Below are positions 8,823 through 17,296 of a stretch of DNA of 64,000 nucleotides, piece by piece. The number at the start of each line of letters is the position of its first letter. Within the stretch, counting starts at the first letter, position 1. Below the pieces are notes generated by a model that did no database searches, was not told the DNA's origin, and saw only the letters and a program-made list of their open reading frames with translations. Location of the stretch: the NCBI RefSeq assembly GCF_003335675.1, contig NZ_QPHL01000014.1:177658-241657 (forward strand), given 5' to 3'. The stretch is from Winogradskyella sp. KYW1333. Lineage in GTDB: Bacteria > Bacteroidota > Bacteroidia > Flavobacteriales > Flavobacteriaceae. The position numbers and the translations under genes are program-made.

Positions 8823-9134
8823 TTATTTTGAATTATTAGATAATTCTTCATTCATAATCTGTTCTATTTTACGCTCTTCCCAAGCTTGCCCAAACTTAAC
8901 CGATAGAAAATGTAGCACTACAAATATGCCCCAAATCACCCATGTGCTCAGTACGTTTATGGTTAGAAATTCATCTATAAAACTATTCCAACTATTTAAA
9001 CCGCCCCAAACCTTAAAACCGGTTAATACAATATTTACAATTAAGTAAATAATTAGGTGTGTGTAAAAGCCCTTCTGACGTTCCACGCGGTTTTTAGCTT
9101 TTATATAACTTAAATTAGAGTTTTGATTTTTCAT
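8823..9134 (-). CDS. 2TM domain-containing protein
   Basis: I place the start at the ATG at 9134 (MKNQNSNL). An in-frame ATG at 9155 would overlap the kinase stop by 10 bases and adds seven residues with no counterpart in the sister proteins. From 9134 the product has 103 residues. The first helix is preceded by YIKAKNRVERQKGFYTH and the second is followed by AWEERKIEQIM. The inter-helix loop is longer than in the other copies (about residues 48-65). It is the first of three stand-alone copies after the kinase-2TM fusion. Function unknown. Confidence 0.85.
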   Translation of the reverse strand: MKNQNSNLSYIKAKNRVERQKGFYTHLIIYLIVNIVLTGFKVWGGLNSWNSFIDEFLTINVLSTWVIWGIFVVLHFLSVKFGQAWEERKIEQIMNEELSNNSK

Positions 9135-9145
9135 AATTCCACAAA

Positions 9146-10501
9146 TTAATTCCAACGATTTTTTTGTTCTTCCTCACGCATATACTCCTGTATTTTGCGT
9201 TCTTCCCACTTAGCTCCTAATGCACCTTGATCTACAAAGACACGGTAAGCATTAAATACTAATCCTATTCCCCAAAATACTAGTGGAAACCAAAACCATT
9301 GGATGGTGAATGGTGTAAAAGTGCGCCAGATAAAATATAAAAATGGAATTACAATTACATAGGAGATTATGCTATAATAAAATCCTTTTAATTCGTCGAC
9401 GCGCTTACGTGCCCTCACATAATCGTCTCGTAGTCTGTCTTCTGATCGTTGTGTTGTTCTCATAATTGATACTTGTTTTGTGAGAATCGGAATTGCTACT
9501 GCAAAATCCTTCTCTCGTTGATTGATGTAAACTTTTCTTTTTGTCAGAAGTGCGTAGCGTTGCTTAATATTCTCTAATCCAACACCACTACCCTTCTTTA
9601 CGATTTGTTTTGGCTGAAGATTATTCATCACCACCAGGTGATTTCCGTCTTCATATATTTTTATGTGCAATGGTTTACTTGAGGTAACCATATTATGCTT
9701 TACAGCGTTTTCTAAAAGCAACTGTAATGACAAAGGCACAACTTTATTTTCTAGGTTTGAAGACTTATCCGGAATATCAAAAATGATACTGTCTTCAAAT
9801 CGCATTTTTAATAGCGACATATAGGTTTTGGCAAACTTTAATTCTTCGTCTACAGTAACCAGTTCTTTATTCTTTTGCTCTAATACATAGCGATAGACCT
9901 TAGATAAAGAGGTAGTAAACTTCTTTGCACTATCAGGATTTTCCTCAATTAAACTTGTTAATACATTCAGGCTGTTGAATAAAAAGTGTGGATCTAATTG
10001 ATTCTTTAAAGCATCAAACTTAGCACTCGCCGCACCTGCAATTACTTTTTGCTCCTTAACCTTATTTTTTTGATAACGGTTGTAGAAATAAGTAATATAA
10101 AATATTGATAAAATGCTTAGTGTTATCCAAAGGCCAAATGCATAGCCACTCCATCCGTCGTTTTGGAAAAATGTTTTAAAGGATTGACCGTACAAAAAGA
10201 CCAAGACTAATATTCTCATTATAAATATTGAAGCCAAGGTAATTACCGTTGCTCCTAATATACCATAGATAATTCGTTTTAGTACATCGTAATTTCTGAT
10301 TTTTAGTTTTTGAATAAAATCAAAATATAAAGAGTTGACATAACTTAAAGCAAACGTATACAACTGTGTAATACCAAAATCAACTAGGTATAAATTGATG
10401 TCATCATAATTAACCTCATTAACTACCATGAAAAATCTGATGGCATATATACCACAACCAATTAAAAAAACAACGACTAAACTTTTAGCTGATTTAAGCA
10501 T
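9146..10501 (-). CDS. LytS-type sensor histidine kinase fused to a C-terminal 2TM domain
   Basis: The 451-residue protein has four predicted N-terminal membrane helices (about 5-150), with no large periplasmic sensor domain. A His-kinase domain follows: phospho-acceptor histidine in NQLDPHFLFNSLNVL (about 165-180), N-box LLLENAVKHNM and G-box GSGVGLENIKQRY. The kinase ends near residue 345. A complete 2TM domain then begins (YVRARKRVDELKGFYY, two helices, KWEERKIQEYM), homologous to the three downstream small proteins. An internal ATG at 9463 would give a 105-residue protein of stand-alone 2TM length. It is the likely partner of the LytTR regulator. Its signal is unknown; membrane-embedded or lipid-linked cues are possible given the lack of an extracytoplasmic domain. 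Confidence 0.9.
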   Translation of the reverse strand: MLKSAKSLVVVFLIGCGIYAIRFFMVVNEVNYDDINLYLVDFGITQLYTFALSYVNSLYFDFIQKLKIRNYDVLKRIIYGILGATVITLASIFIMRILVLVFLYGQSFKTFFQNDGWSGYAFGLWITLSILSIFYITYFYNRYQKNKVKEQKVIAGAASAKFDALKNQLDPHFLFNSLNVLTSLIEENPDSAKKFTTSLSKVYRYVLEQKNKELVTVDEELKFAKTYMSLLKMRFEDSIIFDIPDKSSNLENKVVPLSLQLLLENAVKHNMVTSSKPLHIKIYEDGNHLVVMNNLQPKQIVKKGSGVGLENIKQRYALLTKRKVYINQREKDFAVAIPILTKQVSIMRTTQRSEDRLRDDYVRARKRVDELKGFYYSIISYVIVIPFLYFIWRTFTPFTIQWFWFPLVFWGIGLVFNAYRVFVDQGALGAKWEERKIQEYMREEEQKNRWN

Positions 10502-10517
10502 CTCTTAACTAGTTTTA

Positions 10518-11144
10518 TTACTTTTTACAATTAGTAGCAATGTCACCCTCTACTCTATCTTTTCCCCATTTTGGGTGAAACTCACTCTCTGCTTTAAAGG
10601 TATCAAAAAGTTCTATTGTCGCTTCAATATCTGTACAAAAAGGCTTGGTATCCTTTCCAAAGTAACGCGCACTTCCCATGGCCCAACTTGCCTTACAATA
10701 TGCCACTCTAGGATTTTCTGGTGCTATATCATAAGCCTTGGCGTAAAGCTCACTTACTTTGCCAGAGTATTTCATACCATAGGTCATACCATCATAAGCA
10801 ATCCAGTTGGTTAATACCTGCGCTTGTATTACCATTAGCTCTGGGTTGTTTTTACTTTTTGCCATAGCAATATCTAGGTGTTCCTGGGCTTTATCCAATT
10901 GCGCTTTTAAGATCGCTTCGTCTTTGATATTCCAGCTTTTTAAACTGTTCATAAAAGCAACGTAGTAATTTGGCAACCACTCATTTTCCTCCGCATTTGA
11001 GATTCGTACAAATAAATTCTCTGCTTCATCCCATTGATCAGCTTCCCAAAGCTGAAACGCCTTCGTCATTCCTTTTTCATAATTAGTCTGTGCTTTTGTC
11101 ATTCCTGTAACGACTAATAAAGCCATGATGATTAAACTTTTCAT
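10518..11144 (-). CDS. Secreted TPR-like protein of unknown function
   Basis: The 208-residue product starts with a signal peptide (cleavage probably after TGMTKA). It then forms pairs of helices with a spacing like tetratricopeptide repeats (AFQLWEADQWDEAENLFVRI, and YAKAYDIAPENPRVAYCKA). Three cysteines lie in the C-terminal third. It would be periplasmic or cell-surface. It is second in the LytS/LytTR operon, 13 bases from the DUF2141 gene and 16 bases before the kinase. It could be an input or an output of that system. No catalytic residues are evident. Confidence 0.78.
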   Translation of the reverse strand: MKSLIIMALLVVTGMTKAQTNYEKGMTKAFQLWEADQWDEAENLFVRISNAEENEWLPNYYVAFMNSLKSWNIKDEAILKAQLDKAQEHLDIAMAKSKNNPELMVIQAQVLTNWIAYDGMTYGMKYSGKVSELYAKAYDIAPENPRVAYCKASWAMGSARYFGKDTKPFCTDIEATIELFDTFKAESEFHPKWGKDRVEGDIATNCKK

Positions 11145-11157
11145 TTGTTGATTGATT

Positions 11158-11580
11158 TTAAAGTGTTATTGTTATTGATTTATCTTCTTTTAATTCAAAC
11201 TTGGCATCCTTCCATTTTGGAGGTCCCATAAAACCTTTAGCATTATTAGAACATCCATAATCTTCTTTTGGGATACCAATAAAATTGCCGTCTAATTTAT
11301 CATTCTTGTTTTCATCATGAAAAATGGAAACCGCATAAGTCCCTTCAGGTACATTTTCAAAGGATACCGTACATCCATTATTGCTAATCTCACTCTTGGC
11401 ACCTTTAAAGATTTTATCTAAAAAATCTGATTCGCTATTATAAAGCGCAATCATCATTTGACCTTCATTACTATTTGCTTCCTCAATATTCACAGTTAGT
11501 TTAAATTCCTTCTGTGCATTTGACACATAAGATACCAGACTCAATATGATGATAATTGCAATTTTTGTTAATACGTTCAT
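11158..11580 (-). CDS. DUF2141 domain-containing secreted protein
   Basis: The 140-residue protein has a signal peptide ending SNA. The single beta-rich domain has the DUF2141 hallmarks: MMIALYNSESDFL, then GTYAVSIFHDENKNDKLDGNFIG, and FMGPPKWKDAKFEL. The DENKNDKLD segment resembles a calcium-binding loop. Function is unknown, but the fold resembles immunoglobulin-like or transthyretin-like periplasmic domains. It is the first gene of the seven-gene minus-strand operon, 180 bases from the divergent serine hydrolase. A GATATTTG box at 11602-11609, upstream on the minus strand, is one base off the -7 consensus. Confidence 0.85.
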   Translation of the reverse strand: MNVLTKIAIIIILSLVSYVSNAQKEFKLTVNIEEANSNEGQMMIALYNSESDFLDKIFKGAKSEISNNGCTVSFENVPEGTYAVSIFHDENKNDKLDGNFIGIPKEDYGCSNNAKGFMGPPKWKDAKFELKEDKSITITL

Positions 11581-11760
11581 GACTTACTTTTTTAATTGAT
11601 ACAAATATCCGACACATTTCCAGTTTTTTAAAACCCATATTACCGAATTGTAAAATTTTACAGACGAATTGTAATTTTCTAAAAATTCACCTCAAAAATC
11701 AGTAACTTATTATAATATTTTGCTACTTATAGCTTATGACACCATTAAACTAATCCAAAT

Positions 11761-13569
11761 ATGAAACGCATTTCCATTTTATTTGTCCTTTCCTTATGTA
11801 TTACCTTCTCTTTTGCTCAGACCGATAAGCGATTAAAAGGTATAGAAAAACAGTTTAATTCTATTTTAGAAACCAGTAAAGCACCTGGTTTTGCAGTTGC
11901 CATTGTTGAAGGCGATAAAATTGTCTATGCCAAAGGATTTGGCTATAAAGATTATGAAAAGAAATTACCAGCAGATGCCAATACCTTATATGCCATTGGA
12001 TCCTCAACCAAAGCCTTTACCTCTGCCTTATTAGGTTTATTACGCGAGGATGGCAAACTAGATTTTGATGACAGTCCAATACAGCATGTTCCAGGATTAG
12101 AGTTTTATAATGGCGATATGAATAACAATATTATCATTAAAGACTTGATGCGCCATAGTACAGGCTTACCTAGACACGACGGCGCTTGGTACTTTTTTCC
12201 AAATAAAAATAAGGATACCTTGGTGGCACGTATGAAATATCACGAACCATTTACAGGTGTACGCCAACGTTGGTATTACAATAACTTTGGTTTTTTACTA
12301 CAAGGCGTTATCACTGAGAAACTTACAGGTAAATCTTGGGAACGGAATATTGAAGAAGAATTCTTTAAGCCATTGGGTATGGACCGTTCTAAAACCAACT
12401 TGGCTGGCTGGAAAAGCTCTAGCAACATTGCCGTAGGTTACCGACTAGACGAAGATAGAATGGTTAAGAAAATGGATTATTACGACATCTCAGGAATGTC
12501 ACCTGCGGGAAGCATTAACAGCAGCGTTAATGATATGAGCAAATGGATGATGTTATGGCTCAATAAAGGAAAAATTGGTGAGGAGCAGATTTTGCCAGAA
12601 GATTATATACAAGAAGCTATGAGCTCTCAGATGGTTGCCGCTGCAGGTTTCCCATCGGAGGAATTACCAGACGTACAATATGCCAATTACGGTTATGGTT
12701 GGTTTTTACACTCCTATAAAGGGCATTACTTGGTTGAGCATGGTGGTAATATAGATGGTTTCTCAGCAAGTGTAGCCTTATATCCTATGGATAATATAGG
12801 TATAGTGGTACTGACCAACCAAAACGGATCTGCCGTACCACAATTAATAAGAAGTATTGCAGCAGATCATATGCTTAAGGTTGAAAAAACAGAATGGGCA
12901 AAAGAATATAAAAAGGATATTGAAAAGGCTCTAGAAGCTCAAGCGAAGGCAGAAGATGGTGGCAAAGAAGATGCTAATGTTAAAGGAACAAAACCATCAC
13001 ATATTTTGTTAGATTACACTGGTTTTTACGAACATCCAGGTTATGGTAAGTTTGAGGTTGTTGTAGAAAACGATACGATGTATACAGAGTTGGATAACAA
13101 CAGACAATACCTGCACCATTACCATTATGATACTTTTGAGCTTATAGATGTTAATGATGGTAAGATTGAAGCATCTCAGATTGGTGGTGCACTAAAGGTG
13201 ATGTTTACCACTAATGTGGCTGGCGATATAGATTATATGAAGGCCAATATAGAGCCTATGACAGATCCTATAGCCTTTAAACGCACACCAAATACCATAG
13301 ATGTAGATGCAGACACTTTAGAGCAGTATGTAGGCTTATACGATTTAATGGGTACGGAAATTAAAACCTATATTAAAGACGAGAATGTGCTCTTTGTCTT
13401 TGTACCGGGTCAGCCAGAATACCCTCTTTTACCCACGGCAGAACATAAGTTTAACTTTAAGACTTTAGAAGGCTTTAAGGTAGAATTTATAGAAACCGAT
13501 GGCACTATTACCGAAGTTAAGTTTATACAGCCTAATGGTACTTTTGTTGGCACACGAAAAAAAGAATAA
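11761..13569 (+). CDS. Secreted serine hydrolase (class C beta-lactamase/DD-peptidase fold)
   Basis: The 602-residue protein has a signal peptide (to about residue 19). The beta-lactamase-related domain (about 25-370) carries S81-x-x-K84 in IGSSTKAF, a Tyr-x-Asn candidate in RWYYNNFGF, and the third-box equivalent EHGGNIDGFSA. The last 200 residues are beta-rich and fit DUF3471-type C-terminal domains found in such hydrolases. Known relatives include D-aminopeptidases, esterases and penicillin-binding-protein-like enzymes, so the substrate cannot be deduced. It is divergent from the DUF2141/LytTR operon and could be one of its targets, but that is only positional. The CTTTG-rich 3' end is followed by the cassette-like region. 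Confidence 0.9.
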   Translation: MKRISILFVLSLCITFSFAQTDKRLKGIEKQFNSILETSKAPGFAVAIVEGDKIVYAKGFGYKDYEKKLPADANTLYAIGSSTKAFTSALLGLLREDGKLDFDDSPIQHVPGLEFYNGDMNNNIIIKDLMRHSTGLPRHDGAWYFFPNKNKDTLVARMKYHEPFTGVRQRWYYNNFGFLLQGVITEKLTGKSWERNIEEEFFKPLGMDRSKTNLAGWKSSSNIAVGYRLDEDRMVKKMDYYDISGMSPAGSINSSVNDMSKWMMLWLNKGKIGEEQILPEDYIQEAMSSQMVAAAGFPSEELPDVQYANYGYGWFLHSYKGHYLVEHGGNIDGFSASVALYPMDNIGIVVLTNQNGSAVPQLIRSIAADHMLKVEKTEWAKEYKKDIEKALEAQAKAEDGGKEDANVKGTKPSHILLDYTGFYEHPGYGKFEVVVENDTMYTELDNNRQYLHHYHYDTFELIDVNDGKIEASQIGGALKVMFTTNVAGDIDYMKANIEPMTDPIAFKRTPNTIDVDADTLEQYVGLYDLMGTEIKTYIKDENVLFVFVPGQPEYPLLPTAEHKFNFKTLEGFKVEFIETDGTITEVKFIQPNGTFVGTRKKE

Positions 13570-13587
13570 ATATGTAACCTTACGTAT

Positions 13588-13593
13588 TACAAC
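13588..13593 (+). repeat. Cassette-boundary-like TACAAC motif, site 1
   Basis: TACAAC lies 18 bases after the serine hydrolase stop. The 8-mer starting here, TACAACTA, is the reverse complement of TAGTTGTA further down the same spacer, near 13660. It is compared with the two later spacers in the findings. Function is inferred. Confidence 0.3.
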
Positions 13594-13679
13594 TATCAAT
13601 ATTTATAGCTTTCTTTATCACATAAAACATATTTGGGCTAAAAATAATGTTATATTCCCTAGTTGTACTTAATTGAGTT

Positions 13680-14324
13680 ATGAGAATAAATGAGATACTA
13701 CTCAATATTATTACAATATCCGTTATTGTCATTTTACCGCATACTGAACTCATTCCAAATTTCGGATACAGTGTCCCGATATTTGTTTTAGTTTGGCTCA
13801 TTTTAAAATATTCCAATGAGACTTTTTCAAATATTGGATTCAGCTTAAAACAATTTAAACCAAAATCGATTCTAATCGGGAGTTTGGTTGCGTTACTGAC
13901 TTTAAGCTTCATGCAACTAATATTCTTTCCAGTACTAGAAAATTTCGTAGTTTTTGAAGATACCGAAGTTGGATTACATGCTTTTATAAAAGGTAACTTA
14001 GGTCAATATTTAATTATAATAATTATGGGGTGGATAGTTGGTGGATTTTATGAAGAAATTGTATTTCATGGATTCATCTTTTCTCGACTAGAAAAAATGA
14101 TTAAAGGTAAATATGCAACAACTATAGCATTTATAGGAACGGCTACTATTTTTGGTGCATATCACTATCAATTGGGAGGAGCTGGACTTATTAATGCATT
14201 GATTGTTGGTGCAGTATATCTTGGGCTTTTCTTATTTTATAAAAGAAATTTATGGTATTCAATATTCTGCCATGGCGCATACAATACAATTGTAATAACA
14301 TTGATATACAATGGATACATATAA
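13680..14324 (+). CDS. CPBP family intramembrane glutamic protease (Abi/CAAX)
   Basis: The 214-residue protein is almost wholly hydrophobic with six or more predicted membrane helices. It carries the three CPBP motifs: FYEEIVFHGFIFSRLE (double glutamate), GAYHYQLGGAGLINA (histidine) and the final CHGAYNTIVI. These supply the active-site residues of Rce1-like intramembrane proteases. Bacterial relatives act in bacteriocin self-immunity, peptide maturation or unknown roles. It stands alone between spacers that contain inverted repeats, next to an unrelated VOC gene. This suggests it was acquired as part of a small mobile unit. Confidence 0.88.
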   Translation: MRINEILLNIITISVIVILPHTELIPNFGYSVPIFVLVWLILKYSNETFSNIGFSLKQFKPKSILIGSLVALLTLSFMQLIFFPVLENFVVFEDTEVGLHAFIKGNLGQYLIIIIMGWIVGGFYEEIVFHGFIFSRLEKMIKGKYATTIAFIGTATIFGAYHYQLGGAGLINALIVGAVYLGLFLFYKRNLWYSIFCHGAYNTIVITLIYNGYI

Positions 14325-14334
14325 AAAAACTAAG

Positions 14335-14389
14335 TACAACACTGTATAAACGGAATTAAAACGACCGTTTATACTAAACGTTCTCATCA
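14335..14389. repeat. Cassette-boundary-like inverted repeats, site 2
   Basis: The spacer holds TACAAC at 14335-14340. A perfect 10-bp inverted repeat follows: GTATAAACGG at 14344-14353 and CCGTTTATAC at 14365-14374. Next is GTTCTCATCA at 14380-14389, whose exact reverse complement occurs after the next gene (15015-15024). The VOC gene is therefore bracketed by inverted copies. An integron-like attC or similar recombination-site role is inference. Confidence 0.45.
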
Positions 14390-14398
14390 ATTAAAAAA

Positions 14399-15010
14399 AT
14401 GAAAATAAGTCATGTAATATACAAGGTTGATAATTTAAGAAATGGATTCAAACATTTTAAAAGCAAAGGATTTGAAATTGAATATGGTTCAAAAAGAAAT
14501 CCACATAATGCCTTAATTTATTTTTCACAAGGACCCTATATTGAAGTATTAGAAAATGTAAAACTTCCACCCTATGCAAAACTATTTTTAAAGCTGATCG
14601 GCAAGCATAAAGTTATTGATAGATTGGAACGGTGGAATAAGGAGAAGGAGGGTTTTATTGAATTATGTTTGGAGAATTATGATACCGACTTTAAAAAAGA
14701 AGAGGAAGTTTTAAAAAAGTATAAGCAAGGTTACTTTATTACGAAGAGCAAAAGATTAGATCCATCAAATAGATTACTCAAATGGAAACTCCTTTTTCCA
14801 GAAGAATGGAGAATCCCATTTCTAATGACTTATTTTAATATTGACCCCAAACCAAAAAAAAATAATCACCCAAATGGAATAAAAAAAATTAAGATCATTT
14901 CATATGGTACAAATGCAGAGTTCATTCCAATAATTAATGAATTATGCGACGATAACATCCTTAATTTATTCATTGGTGATGGTTTTTTAAATTTAGAGTA
15001 TGAAAAATAA
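14399..15010 (+). CDS. VOC/glyoxalase-like superfamily protein
   Basis: The 203-residue protein opens with MKISHVIYKVDNLRNGFKHF, followed by GFEIEYGSKRNPHNALIYF and YIEVLE. This is the beta-alpha-beta-beta-beta pattern of a glyoxalase-like module, with H5 and E53 as possible metal ligands. The C-terminal half could form the second, degenerate module. Such proteins bind metal and act on small organic substrates, or have lost catalysis; the substrate is unknown. No signal peptide is seen. The gene lies between inverted copies of a 10-base motif and has no functional link to ndk, which faces it. Confidence 0.68.
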   Translation: MKISHVIYKVDNLRNGFKHFKSKGFEIEYGSKRNPHNALIYFSQGPYIEVLENVKLPPYAKLFLKLIGKHKVIDRLERWNKEKEGFIELCLENYDTDFKKEEEVLKKYKQGYFITKSKRLDPSNRLLKWKLLFPEEWRIPFLMTYFNIDPKPKKNNHPNGIKKIKIISYGTNAEFIPIINELCDDNILNLFIGDGFLNLEYEK

Positions 15011-15014
15011 AAAC

Positions 15015-15077
15015 TGATGAGAACAAATCCTATACGCAATACCTTTCCGGATACTGCGTATTTCCAGACCGTTGGGC
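15015..15077. repeat. Cassette-boundary-like inverted repeats, site 3
   Basis: TGATGAGAAC (15015-15024) is the reverse complement of GTTCTCATCA upstream of the VOC gene. It is followed by an imperfect hairpin with arms ATACGCA and TGCGTAT, then GTTGGGC at 15071-15077. GTTGGGC matches the GTTRRRY core of integron cassette recombination sites. I found no matching RYYYAAC arm in this spacer, so a true attC is not established. Confidence 0.45.
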
Positions 15078-15189
15078 ATAATTAAAATGAGTTAAAAAAA
15101 ATCATAATGACTTATAATAATTAGGTGATTTTAAGGCAAAGAAAAGACCATCAATTCTAATGGCCTTCTTATATCTCATAATATTGAGT

Positions 15190-15609
15190 TTAAAACATCT
15201 CTCTACCTGAGAAATGAAATGCACCTTCAATAGCAGCGTTGTCATCACTATCACTTCCATGTACAGCATTCTCACCAATAGAAGTAGCATATAATTTACG
15301 GATAGTTCCTTCAGCAGCCTCAGCAGGATTAGTAGCACCAATTAAAGTTCTAAAATCTTCAACGGCATTATCCTTTTCTAAAATAGCTGCAACAATTGGC
15401 CCACGTGTCATATACTCCACTAATTCTGGGAAGAATGGACGCTCTTTATGTATTGCGTAAAACTCCTTTGCATCTGCCGCAGTCATTTGAGTTAGCTTCA
15501 TTGCTACGATTCTAAATCCTGAGGCAGTAATTTTTTCTAATATTGCGCCAATGTGTCCTTTTTCGACAGCATCTGGCTTTAACATTGTAAATGTTTTGTT
15601 AGTTGCCAT
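15190..15609 (-). CDS. ndk: Nucleoside-diphosphate kinase
   Basis: The 139-residue protein is a full-length NDK. It has the N-terminal [15 protein letters not shown] and the active-site segment NAVHGSDS, in which H117 is phosphorylated during transfer of phosphate from ATP to other nucleoside diphosphates. It acts in the cytoplasm in nucleotide supply. The gene is monocistronic. A consensus flavobacterial promoter lies 23 bases upstream of the ATG. The gene converges with the VOC gene and is divergent from the nrnA-like operon. Confidence 0.97.
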   Translation of the reverse strand: MATNKTFTMLKPDAVEKGHIGAILEKITASGFRIVAMKLTQMTAADAKEFYAIHKERPFFPELVEYMTRGPIVAAILEKDNAVEDFRTLIGATNPAEAAEGTIRKLYATSIGENAVHGSDSDDNAAIEGAFHFSGREMF

Positions 15610-15631
15610 GTATCTTTTTTTAAATGTGGTG

Positions 15632-15661
15632 CAAAAGTAATGTATTTCTTGAATTTATCAA
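15632..15661 (-). promoter_or_regulatory. Bacteroidota-type promoter of ndk
   Basis: Read on the minus strand, TTG (15661-15659), 19 bases, then TACTTTTG (15639-15632) match the Bacteroidota consensus TTG-N19-TAnnTTTG exactly. Transcription should begin close to 15625, giving a leader of about 15 bases. Confidence 0.75.
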
Positions 15662-15743
15662 GTCCCTAATTTTAATAAATCTTTATCATTTCAGAATACA
15701 AAAATCAGCAATGAGATTATAAAAAATTGTATCTTCGTCAACT

Positions 15744-16766
15744 ATGATTAAGACACACATCTCTGAAATAAAATCACTTTTAAAAACACCTAAGAATGTG
15801 GTTATTGTACCACATAAAAATCCAGATGGTGATGCCATGGGTTCTACCCTTGCATTGTGTCATTATTTAAAAATATACAATCATAATGCTGTGGTGATTG
15901 CACCTAATGACTATCCAGAGTTTTTAAAATGGTTACCTGGGGATGAACATGTCTTAAAATTTGATTCCTTAGTAAAAGAAAGCTTAGATGTCATAGAAAA
16001 CGCCGATCTCATTTTTACATTAGATTTTAATGCCTTACATAGAGCTGGCGAGGAATATGGTGCGATATTAAAAGTTTCAAAGGCAATAAAAATAATGATA
16101 GACCATCACCAGCAACCTGATGATTATGCTAAATATGTCTACTCTGATGTAAGCATGTCCTCTACTTGCGAAATGGTTTTTAACCTTATTGAAATGCTTG
16201 GTGATGTTGAAATAATAGACACCACAATTGCTACTTGTTTATATGTTGGTATTATGACTGATACGGGCTCTTTTAGATTTCCATCAACTACAAGCAGAAC
16301 ACACCAGATCATTGCAACACTAATTGATAAAGGTGCAGAGAATTCTGAAATTCATAATAATGTATACGACACCAACAATTTTGGACGATTACAATTACTT
16401 GGTAGAGCAATGCAAAACCTAAAAGTGATTCCAGAATTAAGAACGGCATACATAACACTTTCTCAATCAGAACTAGATGAATTCAACTTTAAGAAAGGTG
16501 ACACAGAAGGGTTTGTAAATTATGCCTTATCGTTAAAGGGTATCATATTTGCTGGCATCTTTATAGAAAACAAAGCTGAGGAGATTATAAAAATTTCTTT
16601 AAGAAGCAAAGGGGAATTCTCTGTTAACGAATTTTCCCGTGCTCATTTTAATGGAGGTGGACATACAAACGCAGCTGGTGGACGTAGTCATACCAAATTA
16701 GAAGAAACCATTGATAAATTTATTAGTATCTTACCACAGTATAAAGAACAATTGTCCCAAAAATGA
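15744..16766 (+). CDS. DHH/DHHA1 phosphoesterase (NrnA-like oligoribonuclease/pAp phosphatase)
   Basis: The 340-residue protein shows the DHH motifs in order: VVIVPHKNPDGDAMGSTLAL, FTLDFNALHRAGEEYG, IMIDHHQQPDDYAKYV (the DHH itself) and YVGIMTDTGSFRFPST. The C-terminal DHHA1 domain ends with the glycine-rich FNGGGHTNAAGG. Members hydrolyse short oligoribonucleotides (nanoRNA) and 3'-phosphoadenosine 5'-phosphate in the cytoplasm. It is the first gene of a tight three-gene operon; its TGA overlaps the gldI start (ATGA). A TATCTTCG box lies just upstream of its ATG. Confidence 0.92.
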   Translation: MIKTHISEIKSLLKTPKNVVIVPHKNPDGDAMGSTLALCHYLKIYNHNAVVIAPNDYPEFLKWLPGDEHVLKFDSLVKESLDVIENADLIFTLDFNALHRAGEEYGAILKVSKAIKIMIDHHQQPDDYAKYVYSDVSMSSTCEMVFNLIEMLGDVEIIDTTIATCLYVGIMTDTGSFRFPSTTSRTHQIIATLIDKGAENSEIHNNVYDTNNFGRLQLLGRAMQNLKVIPELRTAYITLSQSELDEFNFKKGDTEGFVNYALSLKGIIFAGIFIENKAEEIIKISLRSKGEFSVNEFSRAHFNGGGHTNAAGGRSHTKLEETIDKFISILPQYKEQLSQK

Positions 16767-17296
16767 AAAACCCATACCTCATATTAATATTGCTTGTAAC
16801 ACTTGTTAGTTGCAAATCTCCAGAAGCTCGCATGCCAGAGTCAGTTAAATCTGGATCATTTCTAAAAGAGTCTGCAGAACGCAATAAAAAACTCAATGCC
16901 TTAGAACATAAAATGATAGAATCCATAATGGAAAGTAACCCAGACAAGGATTACATAGCCTCAGAAAATGGATTTTGGTATTTCTACACAAATAAAGTTG
17001 AATCAGACAGCTTGAAACCCGTATTTGGTGATGTTATTGACTTTGATTTCAATGTTTCAAACCTAAAAGGATCAGAAATATATGCATCAGAAAACAAAAC
17101 CTATGTCATGGATAAGGAAGAATTATTCACAGGTCTTCGCGAAGGCTTAAAACTAATGAAGCCCTCAGAAAGTGTGACATTTATTTTCCCTTCTCAAATA
17201 GCATATGGGTACTATGGTGATGAAAATAAAATAGGGACTAATGTTCCATTAATATGTGAAGTAACTTTAAATAATATAAATAAAAACAATGATTAG
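16763..17296 (+). CDS. gldI: Gliding-motility-associated FKBP-type peptidyl-prolyl isomerase lipoprotein GldI
   Basis: The 177-residue protein starts with a lipoprotein signal (VTLVSCKSPEARMP). It carries one FKBP-like domain (about 60-175) with GDVIDFDFNVSNLKG, LFTGLREGLKLMKPSESVTF and PSQIAYGYYGDENKIGTNVPL. GldI homologues are periplasmic PPIase lipoproteins needed for gliding and for stability of type IX secretion components in Flavobacterium. Its start overlaps the upstream gene by 4 bases, and its stop overlaps the next PPIase by 8. The three genes are probably co-transcribed, as in other flavobacteria. Confidence 0.9.
   Translation: MKNPYLILILLVTLVSCKSPEARMPESVKSGSFLKESAERNKKLNALEHKMIESIMESNPDKDYIASENGFWYFYTNKVESDSLKPVFGDVIDFDFNVSNLKGSEIYASENKTYVMDKEELFTGLREGLKLMKPSESVTFIFPSQIAYGYYGDENKIGTNVPLICEVTLNNINKNND

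Noticed and set aside
13580..13912. 110-residue minus-strand reading frame
   Set aside because: It overlaps the start of the CPBP protease gene, whose motifs are clear; this is a shadow.
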